Below the pieces are notes generated by a model, which worked only from the letters and a program-made list of their open reading frames with translations, ran no database searches and had not been told where the DNA came from. DNA of 13,009 bases from Bacteroides sp. UBA939 (GTDB lineage Bacteria > Bacteroidota > Bacteroidia > Bacteroidales > Bacteroidaceae): the NCBI RefSeq assembly GCF_002293435.1, contig NZ_DBDF01000002.1, forward strand, positions 23,674 through 36,682. The letters are read 5' to 3'. Below, one piece after another: positions 5,672-12,147 of the stretch. The first letter of the stretch is position 1, and every line of letters starts with the position of its first letter. The translations under genes and the position numbers were made by a program.

Positions 5672-7072
5672 ATGAAAAAGATTGTTTTATTATCGCTTTT
5701 TGCCATGTGCCTTCCCTGGATGGTTTCGGCACAGAGCGTAAATGACGACCTTTACTACATTCCTTCAAAAGACAAGAAGGAAAAGAAGGAAGAGAAACAG
5801 GAGAAGCAGACCGTAAGGATTGCTCCGGCTGAAGAAATTGTAGTAAAGTCGAATGCGCCGACAACGGTCTATACGTCGCCGGGCAATACAACTATTGTTG
5901 TGCAAGACCGTAAAGGGAATACTCGTGATGTAGACGAATATAATCGTCGCTACTCTTCCAGAGAGAATGATTTTGTTATGGAAGACGATACTCTGTATAT
6001 TAAAGAAAAGGCAGTGCCCGATCCGGAAGGTGAATGGGTAGGAGGCTTCGAGGGTTCGCAGGATGATTATGAATATGCCATGCGTCTCGTGCGCTTCCGT
6101 AGCCCGCGTTATGCCATAAGCATCAGCAGCCCGTATTATTGGGATGTTGTTTATGGCCTGAATTCTTGGGACTGGAACGTATATACGGATGGAATGTATG
6201 CTTATGCATTTCCTACTTTCTCCAACCGTTTATGGTGGGATTGGCGGTATAACTCCTATGGCTGGGGAGGCCCTTCTTATTACGGTTGGGGTGGCTATTC
6301 TCCTTATCATGGTTGGAATAACTGGTCTTATGGTTGGAACGACTGGTCTTATGGCTGGGGAGGCTTCTACGGTGGTTGGAGTTGGGGACACCATAATCAT
6401 TATTATCCCGGTGGAGGCTGGTACTCCGGTAGCGGATCCTGGGGAGGTAACCATAGGGGCAATGGCGTATACACAAACCGTCGTCACAATGGAACACGTA
6501 CCTCAACAGCTCGCCGTACAATCGGTACTAATAGAGCAACAGCTACTGCCAGGCCAGGTAGAGGCGGACAAGTAAGACGTGGCGAAAGCGGAGCTACCCG
6601 CCGGGTTGTAGGAACACGCACTGCCAATGAACGTCCGGGAATGACTACCCGTACTGATGCAGCTTCTTCAAGACGTTCTACTTATACACGCCCAAGTAGT
6701 ACGCGAAGTACTTCTCCTTCAAGTAGTAGTAATGTAGAAAGCACACGTAGCAGTAGCCGTGGTAGCTCTGCGAAACCTTCTTCTTCGGGAAGTAGCACCG
6801 TACGTGGAACTTCTTCGCGTAGCAGTAGTAGCCCGACATATAGCCGTGGCAGTTCACGCAGCAGCAATAACAACAGTTCCCGCTCTTATGATAGCGGTCG
6901 CTCTTCTTCTTCCCGTTCTTCTTCTACTCGTTCTTCCAGCAGTTATTCGTCAGGAAGCAGTTCGCGTTCGAGTGGCAGTAGTTCATCCGGCAGCAGTAGC
7001 AGCGGCAGTTCTTCACGTTCCGGCGGCGGTGGAGGTGGTAGCTCTTCACGTTCCGGCGGCGGAAGAAGATAA
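5672..7072 (+). CDS. secreted low-complexity protein, Gly/Trp/Tyr-rich then Ser/Arg-rich
   Basis: I do not recognise a functional family. The 466-aa product has a signal peptide (about 1-20, ending MVSAQ) and a charged Lys/Glu stretch (33-46). A segment that may fold follows at about 47-190. Next comes an aromatic region (188-262) rich in Trp, Tyr and Gly with repeats such as WSYGW (218-222 and 225-229). An Arg/Thr-rich linker (262-340) leads to a tail (341-466) made almost entirely of Ser, Arg and Gly, ending RSGGGRR. There is no lipobox Cys or barrel C-terminus. The tail is coded by mixed Ser codons (TCT, AGT, AGC, TCA, TCC, TCG), so it is not a simple trinucleotide expansion, though a 19-bp repeat occurs at 7011-7029 and 7044-7062. 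The FadL-like gene starts 32 bases downstream, so they are probably one operon. The protein is likely surface-exposed or periplasmic. Confidence 0.8.
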   Translation: MKKIVLLSLFAMCLPWMVSAQSVNDDLYYIPSKDKKEKKEEKQEKQTVRIAPAEEIVVKSNAPTTVYTSPGNTTIVVQDRKGNTRDVDEYNRRYSSRENDFVMEDDTLYIKEKAVPDPEGEWVGGFEGSQDDYEYAMRLVRFRSPRYAISISSPYYWDVVYGLNSWDWNVYTDGMYAYAFPTFSNRLWWDWRYNSYGWGGPSYYGWGGYSPYHGWNNWSYGWNDWSYGWGGFYGGWSWGHHNHYYPGGGWYSGSGSWGGNHRGNGVYTNRRHNGTRTSTARRTIGTNRATATARPGRGGQVRRGESGATRRVVGTRTANERPGMTTRTDAASSRRSTYTRPSSTRSTSPSSSSNVESTRSSSRGSSAKPSSSGSSTVRGTSSRSSSSPTYSRGSSRSSNNNSSRSYDSGRSSSSRSSSTRSSSSYSSGSSSRSSGSSSSGSSSSGSSSRSGGGGGGSSSRSGGGRR

Positions 7073-7104
7073 TATTTGAATGTTTCACTCTAATTGAATG
7101 AATT

Positions 7105-8727
7105 ATGAGAAAAATAATGATGACAGCCCTTGGTATGCTCGTTTCAGTAGGCGTAGGGGCACAGACAATATATGATGCAACGAACATGGCGAGTAAAGAT
7201 TTGAACGGAACAGCTCGCTTCGTGGGTATGGGTGGCGCTATGGGAGCGTTAGGTGGCGACATCTCAACCATCGGTACAAACCCTGCCGGTATTGGTATTT
7301 ACCGTAGTAATGACATAATGACCTCTTTCGGTTATTCAAGTTTGGATACTGAGAGTAAATACCCAGGTAAAACACTTGGCATGGGTAGAAACCATTGGAA
7401 CTTTGATAATGCAGGTTTTGTACTCTCTACAAAAGTCGGTAACTATACCTCTTTACGTTATGTGAACTTCGCCTTTAATTATCAGAAGGTAAAATCCTTT
7501 AATCGTAATATGACTACGGCAGGTGATTTGGGAGGTTATTCGCAAACATACCAGATGGCTGCTATGACTGATGGGCTTTCTAAAGATATATGGGATCAGT
7601 TTAATCCGTTTGATCATAATGATATCGGTTGGTTGTCCGCATTAGGATATGATGGATATCTGATAAATCCGAATACTACGACTGATATTCCTCCATATAC
7701 CTACTATACAAGTACATTAGGTCGTGACGATAGACCGTATCTTCGTGAGTTCCGCTCAAAGGAGACCGGCGGCATTAACCAGTTTGATTTTAATCTCTCT
7801 CTTAATTTTAATGACCGCTTCTACCTTGGTATGACTTTCGGAGCCTATGACGTGAATTATAATAAATATACATTGTATGATGAGGATTTCCGTACGCCAA
7901 ACGGAGAAGCTACAGGTGCCGGTTATGAATTGGAGAGCTTTAATAAAGTAACCGGTTCCGGTTTTGATGTTAAGTTGGGTGCTATTTTACGTCCTTTTGA
8001 AGATTCGCCTCTGCGTTTGGGATTAGCCATACACACTCCAACGTTTTATAAATTGACATGGGCAACTTCTGCACTCTTGGTTTCTGATTTATATAATGAT
8101 GTAGATGAAATTGTAACTGCTACGGTAGACAGTTATGACTACTTGGATGATGAAGATATGAATTTTAAATATAAATTAAATACTCCGTGGACTTATAATT
8201 TGAGTTTGGGATATACGGTAGGCAGTCAATTGGCTTTGGGTGCGGAATATGAATATAAGGATTACTCTGCAATGAAATTCCAATATTCGGATGGTGAGAA
8301 AATGACGTGGGAGACGAATGAAGCCAAGATTGGTTTGAAAGGCGTCAGCACATTTCGTATTGGTGCGGAATACAAAGTGATACCTGAATTTGCATTACGT
8401 GCCGGGTATAATTATAGTAGTCCGGCTTTCAAGAGTAATGCTGTTAAAGCTTTGCCGATAAATTCTATCAATACCGATACGGATTATTCCAATCTTAAGT
8501 CGTTGAGCAATTATACTTTGGGTATCGGTTATAGAGGTTCTTCGTTCTATGCTGATTTAGCTTATAAGTATTCGGTACAGAAATCGGATTTCTATCCGTT
8601 TGTTAATCCGGTAATGGTTGAGGATGGAGATGAAGAAGTATGGAATTACGTATCTCCTGAAGAGGCAAAAACAAAGGTAACCGATTCTCGCAGTCAGGTA
8701 ATATTGACTTTAGGTTTTCGCTTTTAA
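7105..8727 (+). CDS. FadL/OmpP1/TodX-like outer-membrane transport protein
   Basis: FadL-family barrels carry hydrophobic compounds across the outer membrane. This 540-aa protein has a signal peptide (1-19, ending VGVGA) and the conserved N-terminal hatch-like motif of the Bacteroidetes members: ARFVGMGGAMGALGGD (37-52) followed by GTNPAGIGIYRSN (57-69). The rest alternates aromatic beta-strand segments with acidic or Asn-rich loops, for example the Asp-rich stretch at about 346-352. It ends QVILTLGFRF, with a terminal Phe as expected for outer-membrane insertion. It is longer than E. coli FadL (about 420 aa mature). It follows the secreted Ser/Arg-rich gene by 32 bases and probably shares its promoter. 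A paired terminator lies downstream. The substrate is unknown; the genome may hold several paralogues. Confidence 0.85.
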   Translation: MRKIMMTALGMLVSVGVGAQTIYDATNMASKDLNGTARFVGMGGAMGALGGDISTIGTNPAGIGIYRSNDIMTSFGYSSLDTESKYPGKTLGMGRNHWNFDNAGFVLSTKVGNYTSLRYVNFAFNYQKVKSFNRNMTTAGDLGGYSQTYQMAAMTDGLSKDIWDQFNPFDHNDIGWLSALGYDGYLINPNTTTDIPPYTYYTSTLGRDDRPYLREFRSKETGGINQFDFNLSLNFNDRFYLGMTFGAYDVNYNKYTLYDEDFRTPNGEATGAGYELESFNKVTGSGFDVKLGAILRPFEDSPLRLGLAIHTPTFYKLTWATSALLVSDLYNDVDEIVTATVDSYDYLDDEDMNFKYKLNTPWTYNLSLGYTVGSQLALGAEYEYKDYSAMKFQYSDGEKMTWETNEAKIGLKGVSTFRIGAEYKVIPEFALRAGYNYSSPAFKSNAVKALPINSINTDTDYSNLKSLSNYTLGIGYRGSSFYADLAYKYSVQKSDFYPFVNPVMVEDGDEEVWNYVSPEEAKTKVTDSRSQVILTLGFRF

Positions 8728-8730
8728 ATA

Positions 8731-8772
8731 AGAAACTGTTCTCACAAAATAATGCAGAACAAAACAGTTTCT
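8731..8772 (+). terminator. hairpin after the FadL-like gene
   Basis: AGAAACTGTT (8731-8740) is perfectly complementary to AACAGTTTCT (8763-8772), and GTTCT/AGAAC (8738-8742/8756-8760) can extend the stem inward with a small bulge. It starts 3 bases after the stop. There is no U tract, so it may act as a 3'-end stabilising stem ahead of the stronger hairpin at 8829-8866. Confidence 0.5.
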
Positions 8773-8828
8773 GAATAACGATATAGAGCAAATAATTTCT
8801 TATTGCAAATAACTTGTGTGTTAAATTC

Positions 8829-8866
8829 AAATCTCCGGAGGCTGTGATTGCGAACTCCGGAGATTT
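8829..8866. terminator. 12-bp perfect inverted repeat between convergent genes
   Basis: AAATCTCCGGAG (8829-8840) and CTCCGGAGATTT (8855-8866) form a perfect 12-bp stem with a 14-base loop. Each arm carries the self-complementary CTCCGGAG. A- and T-rich bases flank the stem on both sides. It sits between the plus-strand FadL-like gene and the minus-strand deaminase gene, as expected for a bidirectional terminator serving both. Confidence 0.72.
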
Positions 8867-8886
8867 CTGTTTCTGTCTATATGGCT

Positions 8887-9354
8887 TTAGTATCTTATTT
8901 TATCTTCTTTTGCTGCCCATGCCTCAAATGCTTTTATGGCTTCATTATGTAACAAGACTTCTGAAGGCAATTTACGGTCAGCAGGTTTTAAAGCTATTTC
9001 ATCGTAAATAAAGGAGTCATCAAAGCCGATGTTCTTTGCGTCAGTCTTGTTGTTTCCGTAATATATCTTATCTAATCGTGCCCAATAGATGGCGCCAAGA
9101 CACATAGGACATGGTTCGCAGGAGGTATATATCTCGCATCCGCTAAGGTTGAAAGTCCCTAATTTGGAAGCTGCAGCACGAATGGCACTGACTTCGGCAT
9201 GTGCTGTGGGGTCACACAAAGCTGTGACCCGGTTTGTACCGGTAGCTATAATTTCTCCATCTTTGGCAATGATGGCGCCAAATGGGCCGCCACCGTTAAC
9301 GATATTCTCCGAAGAGAGTTCAATCGCTTTTCTCATAAGTTCTTCCTTTGTCAT
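8887..9354 (-). CDS. guaD: guanine deaminase (cytidine-deaminase-like fold)
   Basis: The enzyme converts guanine to xanthine plus ammonia in purine salvage. The 155-aa product has the zinc site of the CDA superfamily: PTAHAE (49-54; H52 ligand, E54 catalytic) and CEPCPMC (79-85; C82 and C85 ligands). Following segments GAIYWAR (87-93) and GFDDSFIY (110-117) closely resemble Bacillus subtilis GuaD as I recall it, and set it apart from tRNA adenosine deaminase TadA, which lacks the FDDSFIY part. Length matches GuaD (156 aa). The C-terminus (AFEAWAAKEDKIRY) also fits the domain-swapped GuaD tail. The gene stands alone with its own promoter at 9380-9411 and a terminator at 8829-8866. Confidence 0.85.
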   Translation of the reverse strand: MTKEELMRKAIELSSENIVNGGGPFGAIIAKDGEIIATGTNRVTALCDPTAHAEVSAIRAAASKLGTFNLSGCEIYTSCEPCPMCLGAIYWARLDKIYYGNNKTDAKNIGFDDSFIYDEIALKPADRKLPSEVLLHNEAIKAFEAWAAKEDKIRY

Positions 9355-9379
9355 AACATTAGGATTAGTTTAGACAAAA

Positions 9380-9411
9380 CAAAGATAATAATGTTTCCGG
9401 TATTTTCCAAA
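9380..9411 (-). promoter_or_regulatory. Bacteroides promoter for guaD
   Basis: On the minus strand TTTG (9408-9411), a 20-base spacer and TATCTTTG (9380-9387) match the Bacteroides TTTG-N19-21-TAnnTTTG consensus exactly. It lies 25 bases before the ATG at 9354. This is one of the two best promoters in the window. Confidence 0.7.
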
Positions 9412-9490
9412 ATTGCAAATCGTATTTGATTTCAGCTAACAAGAGGCTACCACCAACAATTTCTACTTGAACACAAAACCGTTCGAACAT

Positions 9491-9540
9491 AAATCCGTCT
9501 CGTGAGACGAATAAATTCATCTCACGAGACGGATTTTTTT
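9491..9540 (+). terminator. 17-bp perfect stem followed by a T tract
   Basis: Within units 1-2 of the array, AAATCCGTCTCGTGAGA (9491-9507) is fully complementary to TCTCACGAGACGGATTT (9520-9536); inner GAAT/ATTC lengthens the stem. Seven Ts run from 9534 to 9540 on the plus strand, the form of an intrinsic terminator. No plus-strand gene ends here. For the minus-strand sigma operon the same stem would still form, but with only a short U run, so it may end that operon before guaD. Confidence 0.5.
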
Positions 9541-9600
9541 GTCTCATGGGACGAATAATTTCGTCTCACGAGACGAATTTTTTCGTCCCACGGGACGAAT
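9491..9600. repeat. five 22-bp tandem units each containing a palindrome
   Basis: Exact 22-bp units lie at 9491-9512, 9513-9534, 9535-9556, 9557-9578 and 9579-9600. Their cores are GTCTCGTGAGAC, ATCTCACGAGAC, GTCTCATGGGAC, GTCTCACGAGAC and GTCCCACGGGAC. Each core is a dyad with 5-bp arms around a 2-base centre, and most units end in GAAT or GGAT followed by a T- or A-rich stretch. From unit 4 to unit 5 the T-A pair becomes C-G by two changes, and unit 3 carries the T-G intermediate, so pairing is kept while sequence varies. The array starts 6 bases after the barrel gene's stop (minus strand) and lies upstream of the guaD promoter. Confidence 0.88.
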
Positions 9601-9605
9601 ATAGA

Positions 9606-10484
9606 TTACCAATACCAACCTATGCCGATAGATGCCGGATAGAGTTCAGGCCCTTTATTCTTTTCAAATAAGGAAGTGAGGGCGAAGCGGGCATTAAATC
9701 CCAGACAATCGTAACCTGCCTGCAATAGCAGATTCAAACCGAGCGGATGCGTATTCAGCTTATCGCTCAACGTATGTTTCTTACTCTCATATTTAGCTCT
9801 GGATGTGATTCCTAAACGCCATTCCAATTCAGGTCCCGCTGCGATGAATGCACGGCGACTGCCGAATTTTGTTTGCCATTCCAGACTGACAGGAAGACGG
9901 AAAGCCCAATAGCGTAACCAACTTTTCTGATACTCTATATCATCTTCCGCCGGACGGCAAACGGTGATGCCGTCCGCTTTCTCAAAACCATAGTTATTGT
10001 CCAGCTTATAAACCATGCGTGCAAAACCGAGGGTAGTGGTCAGTCCCCAATGGTTGCCTGGGGTAATGGCTACACCGGTATTGAATAGGTTGATGCCCCA
10101 TTCCCAAGACTTGGAACCGAGTTGGGGTACTTTGGCAGAGTATTGGAAGTTGCTTCCCGACAGTTTGTTGAAGCCGAAATAGACAGCAGGATAATGAGGG
10201 TCGAAGCGATAATAACCTTTTTTCTTTTTCACGAAAGGTACGGATACGGTGGTTGTCTGTTCGATGCTGCGCCCGTTCAGATACACGCCCTCGAATACTT
10301 GTGTATTTTCTATTGTGTCATTTTCCGCTTTGGTTTCGTACATCTTCACCTTGATTTTGCCGTCATGTTCCTTGATAATCACTTTCCGTCCATTGAGGTA
10401 AAGTGTAGTGTCTTGTGGAATACTTTTTTGCGCCATAGTCGTTATGGAAACCATGAGCAGAAATAAGAAGAAAATTTGTTTCAT
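9606..10484 (-). CDS. outer-membrane beta-barrel protein of the sigma operon
   Basis: This 292-aa protein has a signal peptide (1-18, ending TTMA). An N-terminal periplasmic part follows with two similar segments, LYLNGRKVIIKE (28-39) and VYLNGRSIEQTT (68-79). From about residue 95 there are alternating amphipathic strands with many aromatic residues (HYPAVYFGFNKL, WGINLFNTGVAI, FRLPVSLEWQ). It ends with GIGWYW, an aromatic terminus consistent with outer-membrane barrels. I do not recognise a named family. It is the last of four genes in the ECF sigma operon, 64 bases after the small exported protein. It could be the output, or the sensor, of the sigma/anti-sigma pair. No TonB box or plug domain is visible, so it is not a TonB-dependent receptor. 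Confidence 0.78.
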   Translation of the reverse strand: MKQIFFLFLLMVSITTMAQKSIPQDTTLYLNGRKVIIKEHDGKIKVKMYETKAENDTIENTQVFEGVYLNGRSIEQTTTVSVPFVKKKKGYYRFDPHYPAVYFGFNKLSGSNFQYSAKVPQLGSKSWEWGINLFNTGVAITPGNHWGLTTTLGFARMVYKLDNNYGFEKADGITVCRPAEDDIEYQKSWLRYWAFRLPVSLEWQTKFGSRRAFIAAGPELEWRLGITSRAKYESKKHTLSDKLNTHPLGLNLLLQAGYDCLGFNARFALTSLFEKNKGPELYPASIGIGWYW

Positions 10485-10548
10485 AAGATTTTATTTATTT
10501 GTGAGTTATAGTTTTCAGAGTGAGTATTTACAGAATCTTAATACGGGG

Positions 10549-10992
10549 TTATTCCTTACTGAATATTAGTGTGACAAGGTCGTCACTGTCTATATTGCCT
10601 TCGATATAGATAAGTGTAGCCTCACCTTTTTTCCCGAGACGGAAGAGGATAAAGCGGTTGACATTACCTTGCAACGGGGGAAGTTGATAATATCCGGATT
10701 GGATATATCCGTCGGTTACCACTTCTTTTATCTTTTTGGCGTGTTCACGGTCAACCTCCAGGCTCCGATAAATATCGGGGAGCGCCCTTTCCGCTTTTGA
10801 CAATTTCAGGCTTTGGTAGTGGGTAATATCCCAGTTCTTGGATAGCATCTTGGAAAGTTCCACGTATGTGGCACCCTTTTGTTTGCCGTATTTCTGGAAT
10901 ACGGATGCTATTTGTAATCCCTTCTGGGCGTAGATGCCGGTACTGAATAAGAGCAGCAGGCAGCATAGCAGGGTGCGGATGAGCTTTTTCAT
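10549..10992 (-). CDS. exported small protein, DUF4252/DUF6108-like
   Basis: The 147-aa product has a clear signal peptide (1-22, LLCCLLLLFSTGIYA before QK). The mature part starts GLQIASVFQKYGKQKGATYVE, reminiscent of small exported Bacteroidetes proteins such as DUF4252 or DUF6108, often encoded with ECF sigma factors; which family fits best would need a profile search. The signal contains Cys but the residue after the predicted cleavage is Gln, so a lipoprotein is less likely. The fold seems alpha/beta, ending in strands (FILFRLG, EATLIYIEG). It lies 33 bases after the anti-sigma-like gene in the same operon. Molecular function is unknown. Confidence 0.75.
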   Translation of the reverse strand: MKKLIRTLLCCLLLLFSTGIYAQKGLQIASVFQKYGKQKGATYVELSKMLSKNWDITHYQSLKLSKAERALPDIYRSLEVDREHAKKIKEVVTDGYIQSGYYQLPPLQGNVNRFILFRLGKKGEATLIYIEGNIDSDDLVTLIFSKE

Positions 10993-11025
10993 AATCGTAT
11001 CTGTTAGTTCTTTATTTTTTCAAAT

Positions 11026-11445
11026 TTATTCAAACATCAGGTCAAGCACTTCATCTTCCGTAGTTCGCATGTCGTGGAATGCGGCAAGTGCCTGTTCATG
11101 TATCAGATTGGTATCCGTATATTGTTTACCGTCGATGATAACATAGTTTTCCGGAGTGGGGTGAAGGTATTGATGTGTTCCGGCAATGCCGATAAGCAAT
11201 AAAACTCCGGCGGCTACTCCACCCAACATGTAGAATATGCGGCGGCTGATAGCTGGTTTTCGGGCAACAAGAGTCTCCTTTTCCCGGAATTGTTTCGCTT
11301 CCTGTTCCAAACAGGCAAACAGAGGGCGATACATCCGTAGATGTTCCGGTACGCTTTCTGTTATGAAAAAGCGGCGTAATTCGCGTTCTTCTTCGCGCGA
11401 GGTCTGCCCCTCGAAGTACCGGTTTAATAATTCTTCTATCTTCAT
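11026..11445 (-). CDS. single-pass membrane anti-sigma-like protein
   Basis: This 139-aa protein probably holds the ECF sigma factor at the inner membrane. Residues 1-60 are helical, charged and cytoplasmic (MKIEELLNRYFEGQTSREEE at the start, typical of Bacteroidetes anti-sigma N-termini). A membrane span lies at about 70-89 (GGVAAGVLLLIGIAG). Only about 50 residues follow in the periplasm, with no FecR-type sensor domain. The frame is open upstream to 11547, but the ATG at 11445 is favoured: it overlaps the sigma stop as ATGA, has a strong Shine-Dalgarno, and opens the recognisable domain. It lacks the zinc-binding HxxxCxxC of ZAS anti-sigmas (only C45 is present). The anti-sigma role is inferred from position and topology. 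Confidence 0.8.
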   Translation of the reverse strand: MKIEELLNRYFEGQTSREEERELRRFFITESVPEHLRMYRPLFACLEQEAKQFREKETLVARKPAISRRIFYMLGGVAAGVLLLIGIAGTHQYLHPTPENYVIIDGKQYTDTNLIHEQALAAFHDMRTTEDEVLDLMFE

Positions 11446-11963
11446 GCTTGTTTCCTCCTTGTTCTTTCTTGTATGGTTTGCAAGTAAACTTCTCTCACCT
11501 TTTTTCTTGCTCTGGACAGGTTGCTGCGGATAGCTTCCGGATTGCAACCTGTGATGTCGGCAATTTCTTCTGTTTCGTATTCCTCAATATCCTTCATCCT
11601 TATGATGGTGCGCTGCAATGTCGGCAACGAGTCTATGATTTCACGCATCAGGCGAATTTCGTCTTTTATTTCCAGTAACTGTTCCGGAGTTCCTGAGGAA
11701 TTAGCGGCTTGTACATATTCTAATGGTACGTCGTCGGTACGTTTGGTGCGCCGTATATCCATGCAGAGATTATGAGTGATGGTCATGGCAAACGCTTCAA
11801 TGTTGCGGTATTGTTCCAACTCAAGCCTTTTATTCCATAGCTTGAGCAGGACTTCCTGCACGGTATCTTCCGCATCATCCGGATTTTCAGTCAGTTTCCG
11901 CGCATAGTTTAATAGCTTACTGCGGAGAGGAAGAACTGTTATTTTAAACTGTTTGAGTTCCAT
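11442..11963 (-). CDS. RNA polymerase ECF sigma factor
   Basis: This 173-aa sigma-70-family protein directs RNA polymerase to stress- or signal-responsive promoters. Region 2 covers about 8-75, with DAEDTVQEVLLKLW (30-43) as the core-binding helix and ITHNLCMDIRR (62-72) near the -10 recognition part. Region 4 covers about 110-160, with SLPTLQRTIIRMK (112-124) and the helix-turn-helix TEEIADITGCNPEAIRSNL (131-149) followed by SRARKKVRE. The length is typical of ECF factors and there is no C-terminal extension. It is the first gene of a four-gene operon and its stop overlaps the anti-sigma start. A consensus housekeeping promoter lies upstream, so basal expression need not depend on the factor itself. 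Confidence 0.93.
   Translation of the reverse strand: MELKQFKITVLPLRSKLLNYARKLTENPDDAEDTVQEVLLKLWNKRLELEQYRNIEAFAMTITHNLCMDIRRTKRTDDVPLEYVQAANSSGTPEQLLEIKDEIRLMREIIDSLPTLQRTIIRMKDIEEYETEEIADITGCNPEAIRSNLSRARKKVREVYLQTIQERTRRKQA
11446..11460 (-). promoter_or_regulatory. strong Shine-Dalgarno for the anti-sigma gene
   Basis: On the minus strand AAGGAGG (11454-11460) lies 8 bases before the ATG at 11445, inside the end of the sigma gene. Such a full match is unusual among the starts here and decides the 139-aa start. Together with the ATGA overlap it should secure anti-sigma synthesis close to that of sigma. Confidence 0.75.
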
Positions 11964-12002
11964 TTACATTGATAAGACGAACGGGAAAAGAGAACGTGAC
12001 AT

Positions 12003-12034
12003 CAAAAATAAAAAAAAGTGTTGTGCAAAGCAAA
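12003..12034 (-). promoter_or_regulatory. Bacteroides promoter for the sigma operon
   Basis: On the minus strand TTTG (12031-12034), a 20-base spacer and TATTTTTG (12003-12010) match the consensus exactly. It lies about 40 bases before the sigma ATG at 11963. A second TTTG at 12026-12029 is too close (15 bases) to be the -33 box. The remaining DNA up to 12147 shows no other clear element. Confidence 0.68.
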
Positions 12035-12147
12035 TAAATAGCAGGTGGGGATGATTACTGCAAATACAGCATTCCCGGCCATGCAGAAAATACAAAGTGT
12101 AAGCAGATTCTTTATTTAAGTTTCGCATGTTTTTTATCCTGACCGTC

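Noticed and set aside
6189..7079. Several overlapping ORFs in other frames within the Ser/Arg-rich gene
   Set aside because: Repetitive low-G+C-variance coding keeps alternative frames open and gives biased Val/Leu/Ile-rich or Ser-poor products; none has a start context or known motif.
8887..9354. tRNA adenosine deaminase (TadA)
   Set aside because: The zinc motif is shared, but the GFDDSFIY segment and C-terminal tail point to guanine deaminase.
11446..11547. Longer start for the anti-sigma-like protein
   Set aside because: A strong Shine-Dalgarno and ATGA overlap mark the ATG at 11445; the extension is out-of-frame sigma coding sequence.
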